From Streptomyces sp. L-9-10 (GTDB lineage Bacteria > Actinomycetota > Actinomycetes > Streptomycetales > Streptomycetaceae), in assembly GCF_004151105.1 (NCBI RefSeq), contig NZ_PHRF01000134.1:12701-73681 (forward strand): a stretch of 60,981 bases of DNA. The letters are read 5' to 3'. The notes under the pieces are model-generated. The model saw only the letters and a program-made list of their open reading frames with translations, ran no database searches and had not been told where the DNA came from. Below, in pieces: positions 18,428 to 26,827 of this stretch; the stretch's first letter is position 1, and the number at the start of each line of letters is the position of its first letter. A program made the position numbers and the translations under genes.

Positions 18428-19362
18428 TGGCTCAGCAATCACAGACGATCGGCGGCCTCACTCGCCCATCGGTGACATCGCCGTCTACGGCGGTGCGGAA
18501 ACCCGCGGCATCCACTGACGGTTCGTCGAACAGCGGTCGAGGTCGCCGTATCAGGCCCCGCACACTCGTCATAGCCGCGACCGCCTGGCTCCTGGCAGCC
18601 GTGTTTCTGCTGCCGTATGTGCAGATGGTGATCACGGCTCTGCGTCCGGCGACCGAACTGCGCGACGCCACGTATCTGCCGAGGCAGTTCGCCTGGTCCA
18701 ACTTCATCGACGTGTGGCGCGAGTCGAGCCTGGGCGCGAACCTCCGCGTCACACTGCTCGTCGCCGGCGGCTCGACACTGCTCGTGCTGCTGGTGGCACT
18801 GCCCGCCGCCTACTACACCGCGCGTGTGAAGTTCCGTGGCCGCACGCTCTTTCTGCTCCTGGTCCTGGTCACCCAGATGTTCCAGCCGACCTCGCTGCTG
18901 GTCGGTCTGTACCGCGAGTTCTACCAGCTGCAGATGCTCAATTCGGTCTGGACGCTGATCCTCTGCAACGCCGCCTTCAACTTGGCTTTCGCCATCTGGA
19001 TTCTCACCGCCTACATCGGGTCCATCCCGGTGGAGCTGGAGGAGGCCGCGATGATCGACGGTCTCGGCCGGGTTCGCGCCCTGCTCAAGGTGACGCTGCC
19101 GCTGGCCATGCCTGGCGTGGTGACCGCGGTGATCTTCACCTTCATCGCGGCCTGGAACGAGTTCGTCATGGGCCTGACCCTGTCGACCGTTCCCGAGAAT
19201 CAGCCGCTCACCGTCGGCATCAACAACTTCATCGGCAACTACACCGTCCAGTGGAACTACTTGTTCGCCGGATCGGTCGTCGCCATCGTGCCGGTGGTCG
19301 TGCTCTTCGCTGTCATCGAGCGGCATGTCGTCTCGGGGCTCACCGCCGGATCGGTGAAGTAG
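18427..19362 (+). CDS. Sugar ABC transporter permease 2 (MalG-type)
   Basis: 311 residues. A basic cytoplasmic N-terminus of about 50 residues precedes six hydrophobic helices. The EAA loop is LEEAAMIDGLGRVRALLKVTLP. MalG-type hallmarks include FTFIAAWNEFVMGLTL and the terminal VVSGLTAGSVK. It is translationally coupled to permease 1. No ATPase gene follows, so the importer probably uses a shared multitasking ATPase of the MsiK kind, as is normal for Streptomyces sugar importers. Confidence 0.9.
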   Translation: MAQQSQTIGGLTRPSVTSPSTAVRKPAASTDGSSNSGRGRRIRPRTLVIAATAWLLAAVFLLPYVQMVITALRPATELRDATYLPRQFAWSNFIDVWRESSLGANLRVTLLVAGGSTLLVLLVALPAAYYTARVKFRGRTLFLLLVLVTQMFQPTSLLVGLYREFYQLQMLNSVWTLILCNAAFNLAFAIWILTAYIGSIPVELEEAAMIDGLGRVRALLKVTLPLAMPGVVTAVIFTFIAAWNEFVMGLTLSTVPENQPLTVGINNFIGNYTVQWNYLFAGSVVAIVPVVVLFAVIERHVVSGLTAGSVK

Positions 19363-19430
19363 CGACCACTCCACGCTCCATCCGCATATCCCTCTTCATC
19401 CGGCCCACGGTCCCTCGAAGGAGCCGTCGC

Positions 19431-20381
19431 ATGTCGACCACCAGGTCATCTCTCAGCACAGCCGAGATCGCTTCCCAGCCCGTTTGCTGGAGCAGGGCGG
19501 TGGAGGCACTTCCCCAGCACACCTCGGCCCTGCCCCGCCCGGGCGAACGGGTCGCGGTCGTGGGCTGCGGCACCTCCTGGTTCATGGCGCAGGCGTACGC
19601 CGTCCTGCGCGAGAGTGGAGGCCATGGCGAGACGCACGCCTTCGCGGCCTCCGAATTCCCTGAAGAGCGCGGCTACGACCGGATCCTGGCCATCACGCGC
19701 TCCGGGACCACCACCGAGGTGCTGGACCTGCTCGACCGAGTGCGTGGCCTGGCGCTCACCACCGCGATCACCGCTGCCCCCACGACACCGGTGACGAAGG
19801 CTGCCGACGCGGTCGTGGTGCTGGACTTCGCCGATGAGGAATCGGTCGTACAGACCCGGTTCGCAACCACCGCGCTGGTCCTGCTGCGGGCCCATTTGGA
19901 GTCCGACGGCATGCTTCCGGCCGGTGTGAGAACCGTTGCCGAGGCGGTGGAGGACGCCCGGCGCGCACTCGCCGAGCCGCTGGCGCCCGCGTGGTTGTGC
20001 GCCGGTCAGATCACGTTCCTCGGCGCCGGTTGGACATACGGGCTCGCGCTGGAGGCGGCGCTGAAGATGCGCGAGGCCGCCGGCGCGTGGACCGAGGCGT
20101 ATCCGGCGATGGAGTACCGCCACGGACCGATCAGCGTCGCCGGTCCGGGCCGGCTGGTCTGGGGATTCGGCTCGCTGCCCGCCGGCCTTGTCGACGACAT
20201 CGAGCAGGCCGGAGGAACTCCGGTCGCCGCATCCCAGGACGCTGCCGGGGACCTCGACCCGCTGGCCGATCTGATCAGGGCTCAGCGCCTCGCGGTCGCG
20301 ACCGCCGACGCCCGTGGCCTCGACGCGGACCGGCCCCGCAACCTGACCCGTTCCGTCGTGCTCGGGGCCCGTGATGCGTGA
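19431..20381 (+). CDS. agaS: SIS-domain sugar isomerase/deaminase (AgaS-like)
   Basis: 316 residues. GAAGGAG (19417-19423) precedes ATG 19431. Two SIS domains are visible: VAVVGCGTSWFMAQAYAVL and ILAITRSGTTTEVLDLLDRV in the first, then ITFLGAGWTYGLALEAALKM and EAYPAMEYRHGPISV in the second. The architecture is that of AgaS/FrlB/GlmS-isomerase proteins. With a kinase, a PfkB enzyme and a class II aldolase in the same operon, conversion of galactosamine 6-phosphate to tagatose 6-phosphate plus ammonia is the best fit. A glucosamine-6-phosphate deaminase role is the main alternative. The symbol is by context, not by residue-level proof. Confidence 0.78.
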   Translation: MSTTRSSLSTAEIASQPVCWSRAVEALPQHTSALPRPGERVAVVGCGTSWFMAQAYAVLRESGGHGETHAFAASEFPEERGYDRILAITRSGTTTEVLDLLDRVRGLALTTAITAAPTTPVTKAADAVVVLDFADEESVVQTRFATTALVLLRAHLESDGMLPAGVRTVAEAVEDARRALAEPLAPAWLCAGQITFLGAGWTYGLALEAALKMREAAGAWTEAYPAMEYRHGPISVAGPGRLVWGFGSLPAGLVDDIEQAGGTPVAASQDAAGDLDPLADLIRAQRLAVATADARGLDADRPRNLTRSVVLGARDA

Positions 20382-21357
20382 CAGGTTCGGTCCGGGCGAG
20401 TGTGTGGTGGGTCTCGACGTAGGGGGCACCGGAATGAAGGGCGCGCTCCTGGACCGGGATCTGCGGCCGCTGTTCGTGGCACGTCGCCCGACCCCCCGGA
20501 GCGACGGACCGGACGTGGTCGTCTCCGAGATCGCCGCCGCGCTGACGTCGCTGGCAAAGGAAGCAGCTGACCAGGACCTCACCGTCCGTGGAGCCGGGGT
20601 CGTCGTGCCCGGAATCGTCGACGAGGACACGGCCCGGGCGGTGTGGTCCGGGAACATCGGGTGGCGGGACCTGCCGCTCGCCGAACTGCTCGAATCAGAC
20701 ACGGGGCTCGCGGTGACACTTGGACACGACGTGCGCGCGGGTGGATGTGCCGAGTCCGAGCTCGGAGCCGCTCGTGGCGCGAAGGACGTCTTGTTCGTGG
20801 CCATCGGGACCGGCGTCTCCGCCGCCGTGATCTGCGACGGCCGTCCCGTCGTGGCCGGCGGATTCGCGGGGGAGCTGGGCCATCTCGTCGTCGAGCCGGG
20901 CGGTTCACTGTGTGTCTGCGGTGTCCGGGGGTGCCTGGAAACCGTGGCTACCGCATCGGCCATCGCCTCGTCGTACACCGCCCGCACCGGCCGTACCGTC
21001 AAAGGCGCCAGTGATGTGACCACTCTGCTCGGCGAGGGCGATGCCGAGGCACAGAGAATCTGGGACCGCGCGACCGATGCGCTCGCGACGTCCCTCGTGA
21101 TGGCCACGACACTGCTCGGCCCCGAGCTGATCGTGCTCGGAGGCGGCCTCGCGGAAGCGGGGGATCTGCTGTTGGAGCCGGTCCGCACTCGACTGGAGGA
21201 ACGGTTCACGTTCCAGCGGCGCCCCGGTGTCGTACGTGCCGCGCTGGGCGATGCGGCCGGGTGTCTGGGCGCCGGTCTGTATGCCTGGCGAGCGGTGTAC
21301 GACGCCCCGGGAACCCAGCCGGCCGAATCGGTGGAGGCGACGGTGTGTCCGCTGTGA
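20371..21357 (+). CDS. ROK-family amino-sugar kinase
   Basis: 328 residues. The phosphate-binding motif VGLDVGGTGMKGALLD opens the protein. ROK signatures follow: GHDVRAGGCAESELGAA (catalytic Asp), GFAGELGHLVVEPGG, and the zinc knuckle CVCGVRGCLET. It would phosphorylate the imported sugar at C6 with ATP. It overlaps the isomerase gene by 11 bases and the PfkB gene by 13. Starts at GTG 20371 and ATG 20374 are both possible. GlcNAc or GalNAc kinase activity is inferred from the operon. There is no N-terminal helix-turn-helix, so it is not a ROK regulator. Confidence 0.87.
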   Translation: MMRDRFGPGECVVGLDVGGTGMKGALLDRDLRPLFVARRPTPRSDGPDVVVSEIAAALTSLAKEAADQDLTVRGAGVVVPGIVDEDTARAVWSGNIGWRDLPLAELLESDTGLAVTLGHDVRAGGCAESELGAARGAKDVLFVAIGTGVSAAVICDGRPVVAGGFAGELGHLVVEPGGSLCVCGVRGCLETVATASAIASSYTARTGRTVKGASDVTTLLGEGDAEAQRIWDRATDALATSLVMATTLLGPELIVLGGGLAEAGDLLLEPVRTRLEERFTFQRRPGVVRAALGDAAGCLGAGLYAWRAVYDAPGTQPAESVEATVCPL

Positions 21358-22289
21358 TTCTCACCGTCACCCTCAATACCGCACTGGACGTGACATACGT
21401 CGTCGACAGCATGGTGCCCCGGACATCGCACCGGGTCCGCGAGGTGCACGAACGGGCGGGCGGCAAGGGCGTCAATGTCGCCAGGGTACTCAACGCCCTG
21501 GGGCATCCCTCGGTCGTCACCGGATTCTGGGGCGGAACCACCGGGTACCGTCTGCGCGAGGAACTGCTCGACGTCGGGCTCACGGACGAACTCGTACCCA
21601 TCGCAGCCGATTCACGGCGTACCCTCACCGTCGTCTCGCGCGAGGAGGGCGATGCGACCGTCTTCAACGAAGCCGGACAGCTCGTGAGGCCGACCGAGTG
21701 GAGCGCCTTCACCCGGCACTACAGAGGGCTGATTCGCGACGCCGACGTGGTCGTGCTCTCCGGAAGTCTTCCGCCGGGGCTGCCGATCAACGCATACGCG
21801 GTGCTCATCTCGCTGGCCGCGGCCGCCGGTGTGGCAACGGTGCTCGACACGAGCGGGCCCGCGCTGCGCGCGGCACTTCCAGCGGGGCCTGACGTGATCA
21901 AGCCCAATGCTGTCGAACTCGCCGAGATAACAGGCAGGTCGGAGCTGGTGGAGGCGGTTCCCGAGCTGCGGGCGCTGGGCGCCCGTGCCGTGGTGGTGTC
22001 CTGTGGCGCAGAGGGACTGTATGCCACCACATCGCGAAGCGGCTGGCGGGCCGCGCCACCGGAGCGGTTGGCCGGCAACCCCACCGGTGCGGGCGACGCC
22101 TGTGTCGCCGCGCTCGCACGGGGACTCGCGTCGGGCACGCCATGGCCGGACATGCTGCGTGAGGCTGTGGCGCTCTCGGCGGCCGCGGTCCCCTGCCTCG
22201 CCGCCGGCGACTTCGATGCTGATGTCTACCAGCGATTCCGTACAGCAGTGCAAGTGGAGGAAACCGATGACGCTCACATTCACCCATGA
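21345..22289 (+). CDS. PfkB-family kinase (tagatose-6-P or fructose-1-P kinase)
   Basis: 314 residues. It starts ILTVTLNTALDVTYVVDS, the LacC/FruK-type beginning, has GGKGVNVARVLNALG and the C-terminal PfkB signature NPTGAGDACVAALARGL with the catalytic Asp. GGAGG (21333-21337) supports GTG 21345. In this operon it most likely converts tagatose 6-phosphate to tagatose 1,6-bisphosphate. 1-phosphofructokinase cannot be excluded by sequence, but there is no fructose PTS gene nearby. Confidence 0.87.
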   Translation: MSAVILTVTLNTALDVTYVVDSMVPRTSHRVREVHERAGGKGVNVARVLNALGHPSVVTGFWGGTTGYRLREELLDVGLTDELVPIAADSRRTLTVVSREEGDATVFNEAGQLVRPTEWSAFTRHYRGLIRDADVVVLSGSLPPGLPINAYAVLISLAAAAGVATVLDTSGPALRAALPAGPDVIKPNAVELAEITGRSELVEAVPELRALGARAVVVSCGAEGLYATTSRSGWRAAPPERLAGNPTGAGDACVAALARGLASGTPWPDMLREAVALSAAAVPCLAAGDFDADVYQRFRTAVQVEETDDAHIHP

Positions 22290-23112
22290 CATCGTGCACA
22301 TCGCCAGAAAGAAGGGCGTGGGTGTGGGCGCGTTCAATGTCATACAGATCGAGCACGCCACCGCCATCGTGACCGGTGCCGAAGCCGTCGGACTTCCGGT
22401 GATACTTCAGATCAGCGAGAACACGGCCAAGTATCACGGCTCGCTCGAACCGATAGGCATGGCCGCACTCGCTGTCGCACGGGCAGCGGAGGTCCCGGTG
22501 GCCGTGCACTTGGACCACGCCGAGTCGGTGCAGCTTGTACGGCACGCGGCCGAACTCGGCTTCACCTCGGTGATGTTCGACGGTGCCAAGCTCCCGTACG
22601 AGGAGAACGTCGCTACCACGAGGGACGTCACGGCCTATTGCCACGCGCGCGATGTCCTCGTCGAGGCGGAGCTCGGCGAGATCGGGGGCAAGAACGGTGC
22701 GCATGCTCCGGGTGTCCGTACCGACCCGGACGAGGCCCGTGAGTTCGTCGCGGCCACCGGTGTCGACTTCTTGGCCGTGGCGGTGGGCAGTTCCCACGCG
22801 ATGCTCACGCGGGACGCCGTCCTGGACGTCGATCTCATCAGCGTGCTGCGGGAAGCCGTGAGCGTGCCTCTGGTCCTGCACGGCTCCTCCGGAGTCGATG
22901 ATGTCGGACTGGTCAGGGCGGCCCGTGCGGGAATGACCAAGATCAATGTCTCCACCCATCTCAACAAGGCGTTCACCCGTGTGATCCGGGAGTGTCTCGC
23001 CGAGAACCCGCAGGTCGCCGATCCACGCACATACGTGGGACCCGCTCGCGACGCCGTCGCGGCGGAGGTCGCCCGCCTTCTGAGGGTCTTCGGCGGTGCC
23101 GAACTGCACTAG
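22267..23112 (+). CDS. Class II ketose-bisphosphate aldolase (tagatose/fructose type)
   Basis: 281 residues. FBP-aldolase class II motifs are clear: GVGVGAFNVIQIEHATAIV, VAVHLDHAESV (Asp83 catalytic, His84 zinc ligand), SVMFDGAKLPYEENV, VEAELGEIGGKNGAHAPG, VDFLAVAVGSSHA and LVLHGSSGVDD. The length and motifs fit the GatY/KbaY branch. It would split tagatose 1,6-bisphosphate to dihydroxyacetone phosphate and glyceraldehyde 3-phosphate, closing the pathway. The ATG lies 23 bases inside the previous gene, with GGAGG just ahead. It is the last gene of the operon; IS982-type debris follows immediately. Confidence 0.9.
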   Translation: MTLTFTHDIVHIARKKGVGVGAFNVIQIEHATAIVTGAEAVGLPVILQISENTAKYHGSLEPIGMAALAVARAAEVPVAVHLDHAESVQLVRHAAELGFTSVMFDGAKLPYEENVATTRDVTAYCHARDVLVEAELGEIGGKNGAHAPGVRTDPDEAREFVAATGVDFLAVAVGSSHAMLTRDAVLDVDLISVLREAVSVPLVLHGSSGVDDVGLVRAARAGMTKINVSTHLNKAFTRVIRECLAENPQVADPRTYVGPARDAVAAEVARLLRVFGGAELH

Positions 23113-23130
23113 ATGATCTATTCCAAGGGG

Positions 23131-24007
23131 TCAGTGATCGTAGGCGATCAGTGAGTGTAGGACGGTTTGCCCGGCTGCGTCGTTGTGCCAGATCGCGGCG
23201 GTCAGCGCGAGGATGCGTTGCATGACGCGGGCTATGACACCTCCGGGTGTGCGCCCTCGGTGCTGTTTCGAGGTCAAGCTGTCCCTTGAAGGTCTCGTTG
23301 ATCGATTCGATGACCTGTCGCAGCGGCTTGAACAGGGCTGCGCCAGGCCGTTCCCGTTCACCTTTACGGGCAGGCCGCAGCAACTGGACTCCATGCTCCG
23401 ACAGTTCGCGTTCGGTCGGAGGCGCTCTCGCAGAAGCCCGCATTCGGCTGCCAGGAGGTCAAGGAGGGTCTCGCGTTCGTCGGCCTGGGCCCCGGGTCAG
23501 GGCGAAGGCGATGGGCAGGCCCTGAAGGGTGCAGACCAGGTGCAGGCGCAGGCCCCGGAAGAAGCGGCTGTGGCTGGCGCAGTAGCCGTATTCGGCCCAA
23601 CCTGCCAGGTCGGAGCGTTCGACGGTCTCGCGGGAGCGGCCGCATTCCACCGGGGTGGAGCCCACGACCCGTACGTCGTCGCTCCACACCGAGGTGGTGG
23701 TGGCCAGGATCCGGTTGACGCTTCGCATCAGACCGGCGGCCTTGCGCAGCCGCTTGTTGTAGCCGGGCTGCTGGGGCAGGCAGGGGAAGAGGTGGCGCAG
23801 GTGGGCACAGGTACGGCGGAGCCATGTGGCCTCGGAGGTGTAGCCGACTATGGCCTGCATCGTGGCGAGGGTGACCAGTTCGGCATCGCTCAGGCGGTGC
23901 GTAATACCGACCGGCGGGCGCCACGGCGCCAGGTCGGGATGCTCCTTCAGCATGTCGTCGGTCGTCGCATAGAGTGCTGTCGCGAGGGTGGCCACGTCGT
24001 TCGTCAC
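23131..24007 (-). pseudogene. IS982-family transposase, frameshifted and active-site damaged
   Basis: From GTG 24007 the frame encodes ALYATTDDMLKEHPDLAPWR, LVTLATMQAIVGYTSEATWL and STPVECGRSRETVERSDLAG. The latter is normally preceded by a catalytic Asp (DSTPVEC) that is Gly here. The frame shifts near 23490. The remainder (FKPLRQVIESINETFKGQL, ALTAAIWHNDAAG, SLIAYDH) is spread over two further frames and ends at 23131. Both the lost acidic residue and the frameshifts mean it is inactive. I could not define terminal repeats. Confidence 0.75.
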
Positions 24008-24077
24008 AAAACGATCTTGGGCACCCTCGTTCTCGTCTCCGCAGGCACCCCTTGGACCACACCACCAGGAGGAACCA

Positions 24078-24467
24078 GTGTCATACCCGCAACTGCTCAC
24101 TCCCGAGGAGAAGCTCGCCGACGCGAAGAAGCTGTTGAGCCTCCCGCGTATCGTCGTGATCTGCGGCTCCACCCGCTTCATGACCGAGATGAACGAGGCC
24201 GATCTGCGGGAGACCCAAGCCGGAAAGATTGTCGTCAAACCGGGCTGTGACATGAAGTCGCCGCACGAACTTTGGTCCGATCCTGTCGAGGCCGAGGCGC
24301 TGAAGGTTCGACTCGACGATCTGCACCGGGCGAAGATCCGGCTCGCTGATGAAGTGCTCGTAGTCGGCGACTACATCGGAGACAGCACCCGAGCCGAAAT
24401 CGCCTATGCCCGGTCGCTGGGCAAGCCCGTGCGGTTCACGCACCCCGAAGTCGCCCCTGACGCCTGA
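24078..24467 (+). CDS. Nucleoside 2-deoxyribosyltransferase-like protein
   Basis: 129 residues. A perfect AGGAGG (24067-24072) precedes GTG 24078. The core has a Rossmann-like start PRIVVICGSTRFMTEMNEAD, a middle KPGCDMKSPHELWSDPVEAE and the end DEVLVVGDYIGDSTRAEIAYARSLGKPVRF. The last stretch resembles the nucleoside deoxyribosyltransferase/DUF4406 superfamily, in which a Glu in the STxxEIxYA motif acts as nucleophile. Its true substrate is unknown. The promoter side is now occupied by the IS982 relic, so its original expression signals may be lost. Confidence 0.7.
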   Translation: MSYPQLLTPEEKLADAKKLLSLPRIVVICGSTRFMTEMNEADLRETQAGKIVVKPGCDMKSPHELWSDPVEAEALKVRLDDLHRAKIRLADEVLVVGDYIGDSTRAEIAYARSLGKPVRFTHPEVAPDA

Positions 24468-24670
24468 CCGCCCGCTGCCACCTCGACAACCAGGGCCGGC
24501 AGCCCGCCGCCTGACCGTCTCGCGGTGGCTTCGGCCGCCGCCCACCCCACACCCTCCGCAGGCATCCACTGGAATTGATCGTCTAGTGCTGTGACCGGGA
24601 TGGTTCACCGTGGTCGGGAGACGGCTCACGGGACGAGCGCGGTCCGCGAGGCAACTGGTATTACTGGTGC

Positions 24671-25048
24671 ATGCAGGAAGAGACCGCGCGATCCGCGATT
24701 GACACGTTCATCTCCGCGTTCAACGCCTCGGACGACAGCTATGTGACTGCGCTGCTCTCCCAGGCCCTAACCTCGGACGTGGTCTTCTGGGGACCGTTGG
24801 GCCGCAGTGAGGGGATCGAGGCGGTCGAGCGGTTCGTGCTGGACATCCGGCGCCACCCCGCGGGGACCGGCACGATGGTGCGCTGTTCGGCGGTGGACAT
24901 GCCGGACGAGTGGGCCCGGTACCAGTGGGTCTTCATGACGCCGGATGGAGGCCCCCGCCTGGCGGGAACGGACGTCGTCCATCTGCGGCGGAGCCTCATC
25001 GACCAGGTCATCGTCTTCGCGGGGGAGATCGAGTCGTCCGCCTCCTGA
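24671..25048 (+). CDS. SnoaL-like / NTF2-fold protein
   Basis: 125 residues. The pattern of an N-terminal helix pair (ARSAIDTFISAFNASDD), SDVVFWGPLGRSEGIEAVERF, a middle strand region and DVVHLRRSLIDQVIVFAGEI matches the NTF2/SnoaL-like alpha+beta barrel used by small isomerases, cyclases and many uncharacterised proteins. No catalytic residues can be assigned with confidence. It is monocistronic; an upstream GGTGCATG start context has no strong ribosome-binding site. Cytoplasmic. Confidence 0.75.
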   Translation: MQEETARSAIDTFISAFNASDDSYVTALLSQALTSDVVFWGPLGRSEGIEAVERFVLDIRRHPAGTGTMVRCSAVDMPDEWARYQWVFMTPDGGPRLAGTDVVHLRRSLIDQVIVFAGEIESSAS

Positions 25049-25201
25049 GTCGTTCTCCTCTGGCGCCGTCCTTCTCCTGAACCGGCCCCGTTCGGGGCTC
25101 CGGGTCTGCCCAGCCGAGATCACCTTCACAACGCTTCGGTCGTCCGCGCTTGGCCACGAGCGGACCGATGATGCGCTGTGGCTGTGCAAGTTCGCGGTTG
25201 G

Positions 25202-25690
25202 TCAGGCTGCGGTGTCGAGGGGGCGTGCGCCCCAACGGGTGCCCTTCTGGCTTCGGATGCGGGCGCGTTCCTTGCGTTCGGCGGCCAGGACGTCGCGGTG
25301 GCGGGCGTTGGCGTTGGCGTTGCGCCAGCGTAGATAGGCGTGCAGGGCTCATGTCTGCACGGTGTGGTTGGAGTTGGCGATGGTGAACTGCCTCAGCGGT
25401 CCGAAGTGGGCCTCGATGGGGTTGGCCCAAGAGGCGTAGGTCGGGCTGAAGCACAGCTCGACCTTGTGCTTTGTAGCCCAGCGGCGGATGTCGGTGCCTT
25501 TGTGGGCGGACAGGTTGTCCAGGATCACGTAGATGGGGGCGCCGTCGGGCCGGGCGTCGCGGATCGACTTGAGCGCGGCCAGGGTGTTCGTGGCACCTTT
25601 CTTGCGGCGGTTGACGCCCCACAACATGTCGTCGGTGACCGAGTAGAGCCGTGGAAGTACCGGACTCCATGGGTGCGGTGGTAGGTGGCC
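25202..25690 (-). pseudogene. IS630-family transposase remnant
   Basis: The C-terminal catalytic half remains: VTDDMLWGVNRRKKGATNTL, PIYVILDNLSAHKGTDIRRW (catalytic Asp), VELCFSPTYASWANPIEAHF (catalytic Glu) and LRQFTIANSNHTVQT. A TGA then replaces an Arg codon near 25350 and the frame resumes with ALHAYLRWRNANANARHRDV. A frameshift occurs near 25645, and the N-terminal helix-turn-helix half is absent. The left break at about 25690 abuts the methyltransferase fragment on the other strand. Confidence 0.75.
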
Positions 25691-25699
25691 GGCACCCGG

Positions 25700-25985
25700 T
25701 CGGAGTGTTTGCGCGCTCGACTTCACCGGCCCGCGCGAGCGTCTGCTGGCGGCGGCCTCCGCCCTCAAGCCGGACGGGCGGCTGGTGTTCTCCACCCTGG
25801 CGCCTTACCTCAACGGCGCCCCCGCCCAACCGGACGTCGTGGCCGCCGACGTCCCGGCGAAAACTCCGGAGGGGTGAAACGACCACGATGCGCCGTTGGG
25901 TGCTCCAGGAACACGTCTGGGTGAAGGTCCTGGACGAGGCCGGATTCACCGGGATCACCGTTGACGTGCTGCCGTCCACGAGTCC
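25700..25985 (+). pseudogene. SAM-dependent methyltransferase C-terminal fragment
   Basis: The plus strand encodes LDFTGPRERLLAAASALKPD, GRLVFSTLAPYLNGAPAQPD and VVAADVPAKTPEG followed by TGA. A frame change at about 25870 leads to TTTMRRWVLQEHVWVKVLDE and AGFTGITVDVLPSTS. This is the last strand/helix section of a class I methyltransferase without the SAM-binding N-terminus, which was lost where the IS630 relic begins. It cannot be functional. Confidence 0.6.
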
Positions 25986-25993
25986 GGGGCCGC

Positions 25994-26270
25994 GCCCCAC
26001 GGATTGTCGCGGTTGTCGATGTACTCCAGCAGCAGGGCAGCGACCGGCGCGGGAATGGGTGAGGCCGGCTTCCCAAGTCGTAGAAGCACGGTGTCGCCAT
26101 CGCTGATCACGTCGTCGACGCTGAGCCGGACGATGCGACTCACGGGTTGTGCTGGAGGAGCACGATGACTCCCGCGACACGCAGCCGCATCGGTATCTCC
26201 GTGTCGGTCAGCAGTCGGCCGAGGGCACCGAGGCGCTCATCCTCACTCAGCGCAGCCCGCCGGGAGACCT
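25994..26270 (-). pseudogene. Tyrosine recombinase (integrase) fragment
   Basis: The minus strand reads ERLGALGRLLTDTEIPMRLR, VAGVIVLLQHNP, then after a one-base frame change SRIVRLSVDDVISDGDTVLL and PVAALLLEYIDNRDN. The motif 'helix, PxRLRVAG, then xSRIVRLTVDDV' is the start of the catalytic domain in a group of actinobacterial integrases, and the Arg in it is the first catalytic Arg. The remaining His-x-x-Arg and Tyr parts are missing. This is probably debris of an integrated element. Confidence 0.6.
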
Positions 26271-26827
26271 TCGTCGCGAGGACGACGACCCCGGCAGCAG
26301 TCACGACCGCGTCCCCCCGAGGGCGGGAAGTGTGTCCTTTCGGACCCATGCCCTGCCCCGCCATACCTGGTCTCCGCGCCGGTGGTGGCGTATCCAGGCA
26401 GAGTCGGTGTTCTCCACGCAGAAGGAATCGCTCCGCGCACGCATGGGACAGGGCCGGGGACCACGGCGTCGAACAGAAGAAGCGCGGGCCCGGCCGCGGG
26501 AAGGCGCCGGGGACCGTGCAGCCACTGGGACTTGAGGCGTTGAGACCTGCTCCCCGTCTCCAGCGCCGGCGTCGCACGACTGCCGGAGCCCCAAAGGCGC
26601 GGGGTCAAATCCGAACGGGCATTCTTACAGGCCCTGTTGGGTGCTCTCCTCTGCCCGAACGACGCAGTGGCCCTCGCCCGGTCAGGCGCTCCGCGAACCC
26701 CTCGCTGAACAGGTGCGTTCTCTACCTCCCATCCAGCTGCCGTATAAGGCCCCCAGCCTTGCCTGCGACAAGATCTACCGACACCTCATGCCTGGCTCGA
26801 CGGGTAGGGCGGTCGGCCCTGGGTGCG
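26271..26827. other. Gene-poor stretch before the LuxR regulator
   Basis: I find no supportable gene in about 550 bases. Both strands give only low-complexity Arg/Pro/Gly shadow frames. There is no tRNA, no clear hairpin, and only a short region (26740-26790) of lower GC. It separates the mobile-element debris from the eCIS locus. Confidence 0.45.

Noticed and set aside
19446..21506. A 686-codon minus-strand frame opposite the isomerase and ROK kinase genes
   Set aside because: It is Ser/Pro/Arg-rich shadow sequence across two genes with clear motifs on the other strand.
23113..24030. Terminal inverted repeats for the IS982 relic
   Set aside because: Comparing both edges gave only scattered matches; the ends cannot be defined, so only the pseudogene is reported.
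26580..26640. Sequence resembling a tRNA 3' half (GGGGTCAAATCCGAACGGGC) near integrase debris, as a possible attB site
   Set aside because: The arms do not pair into a T-stem and no duplicate copy was found in the window.
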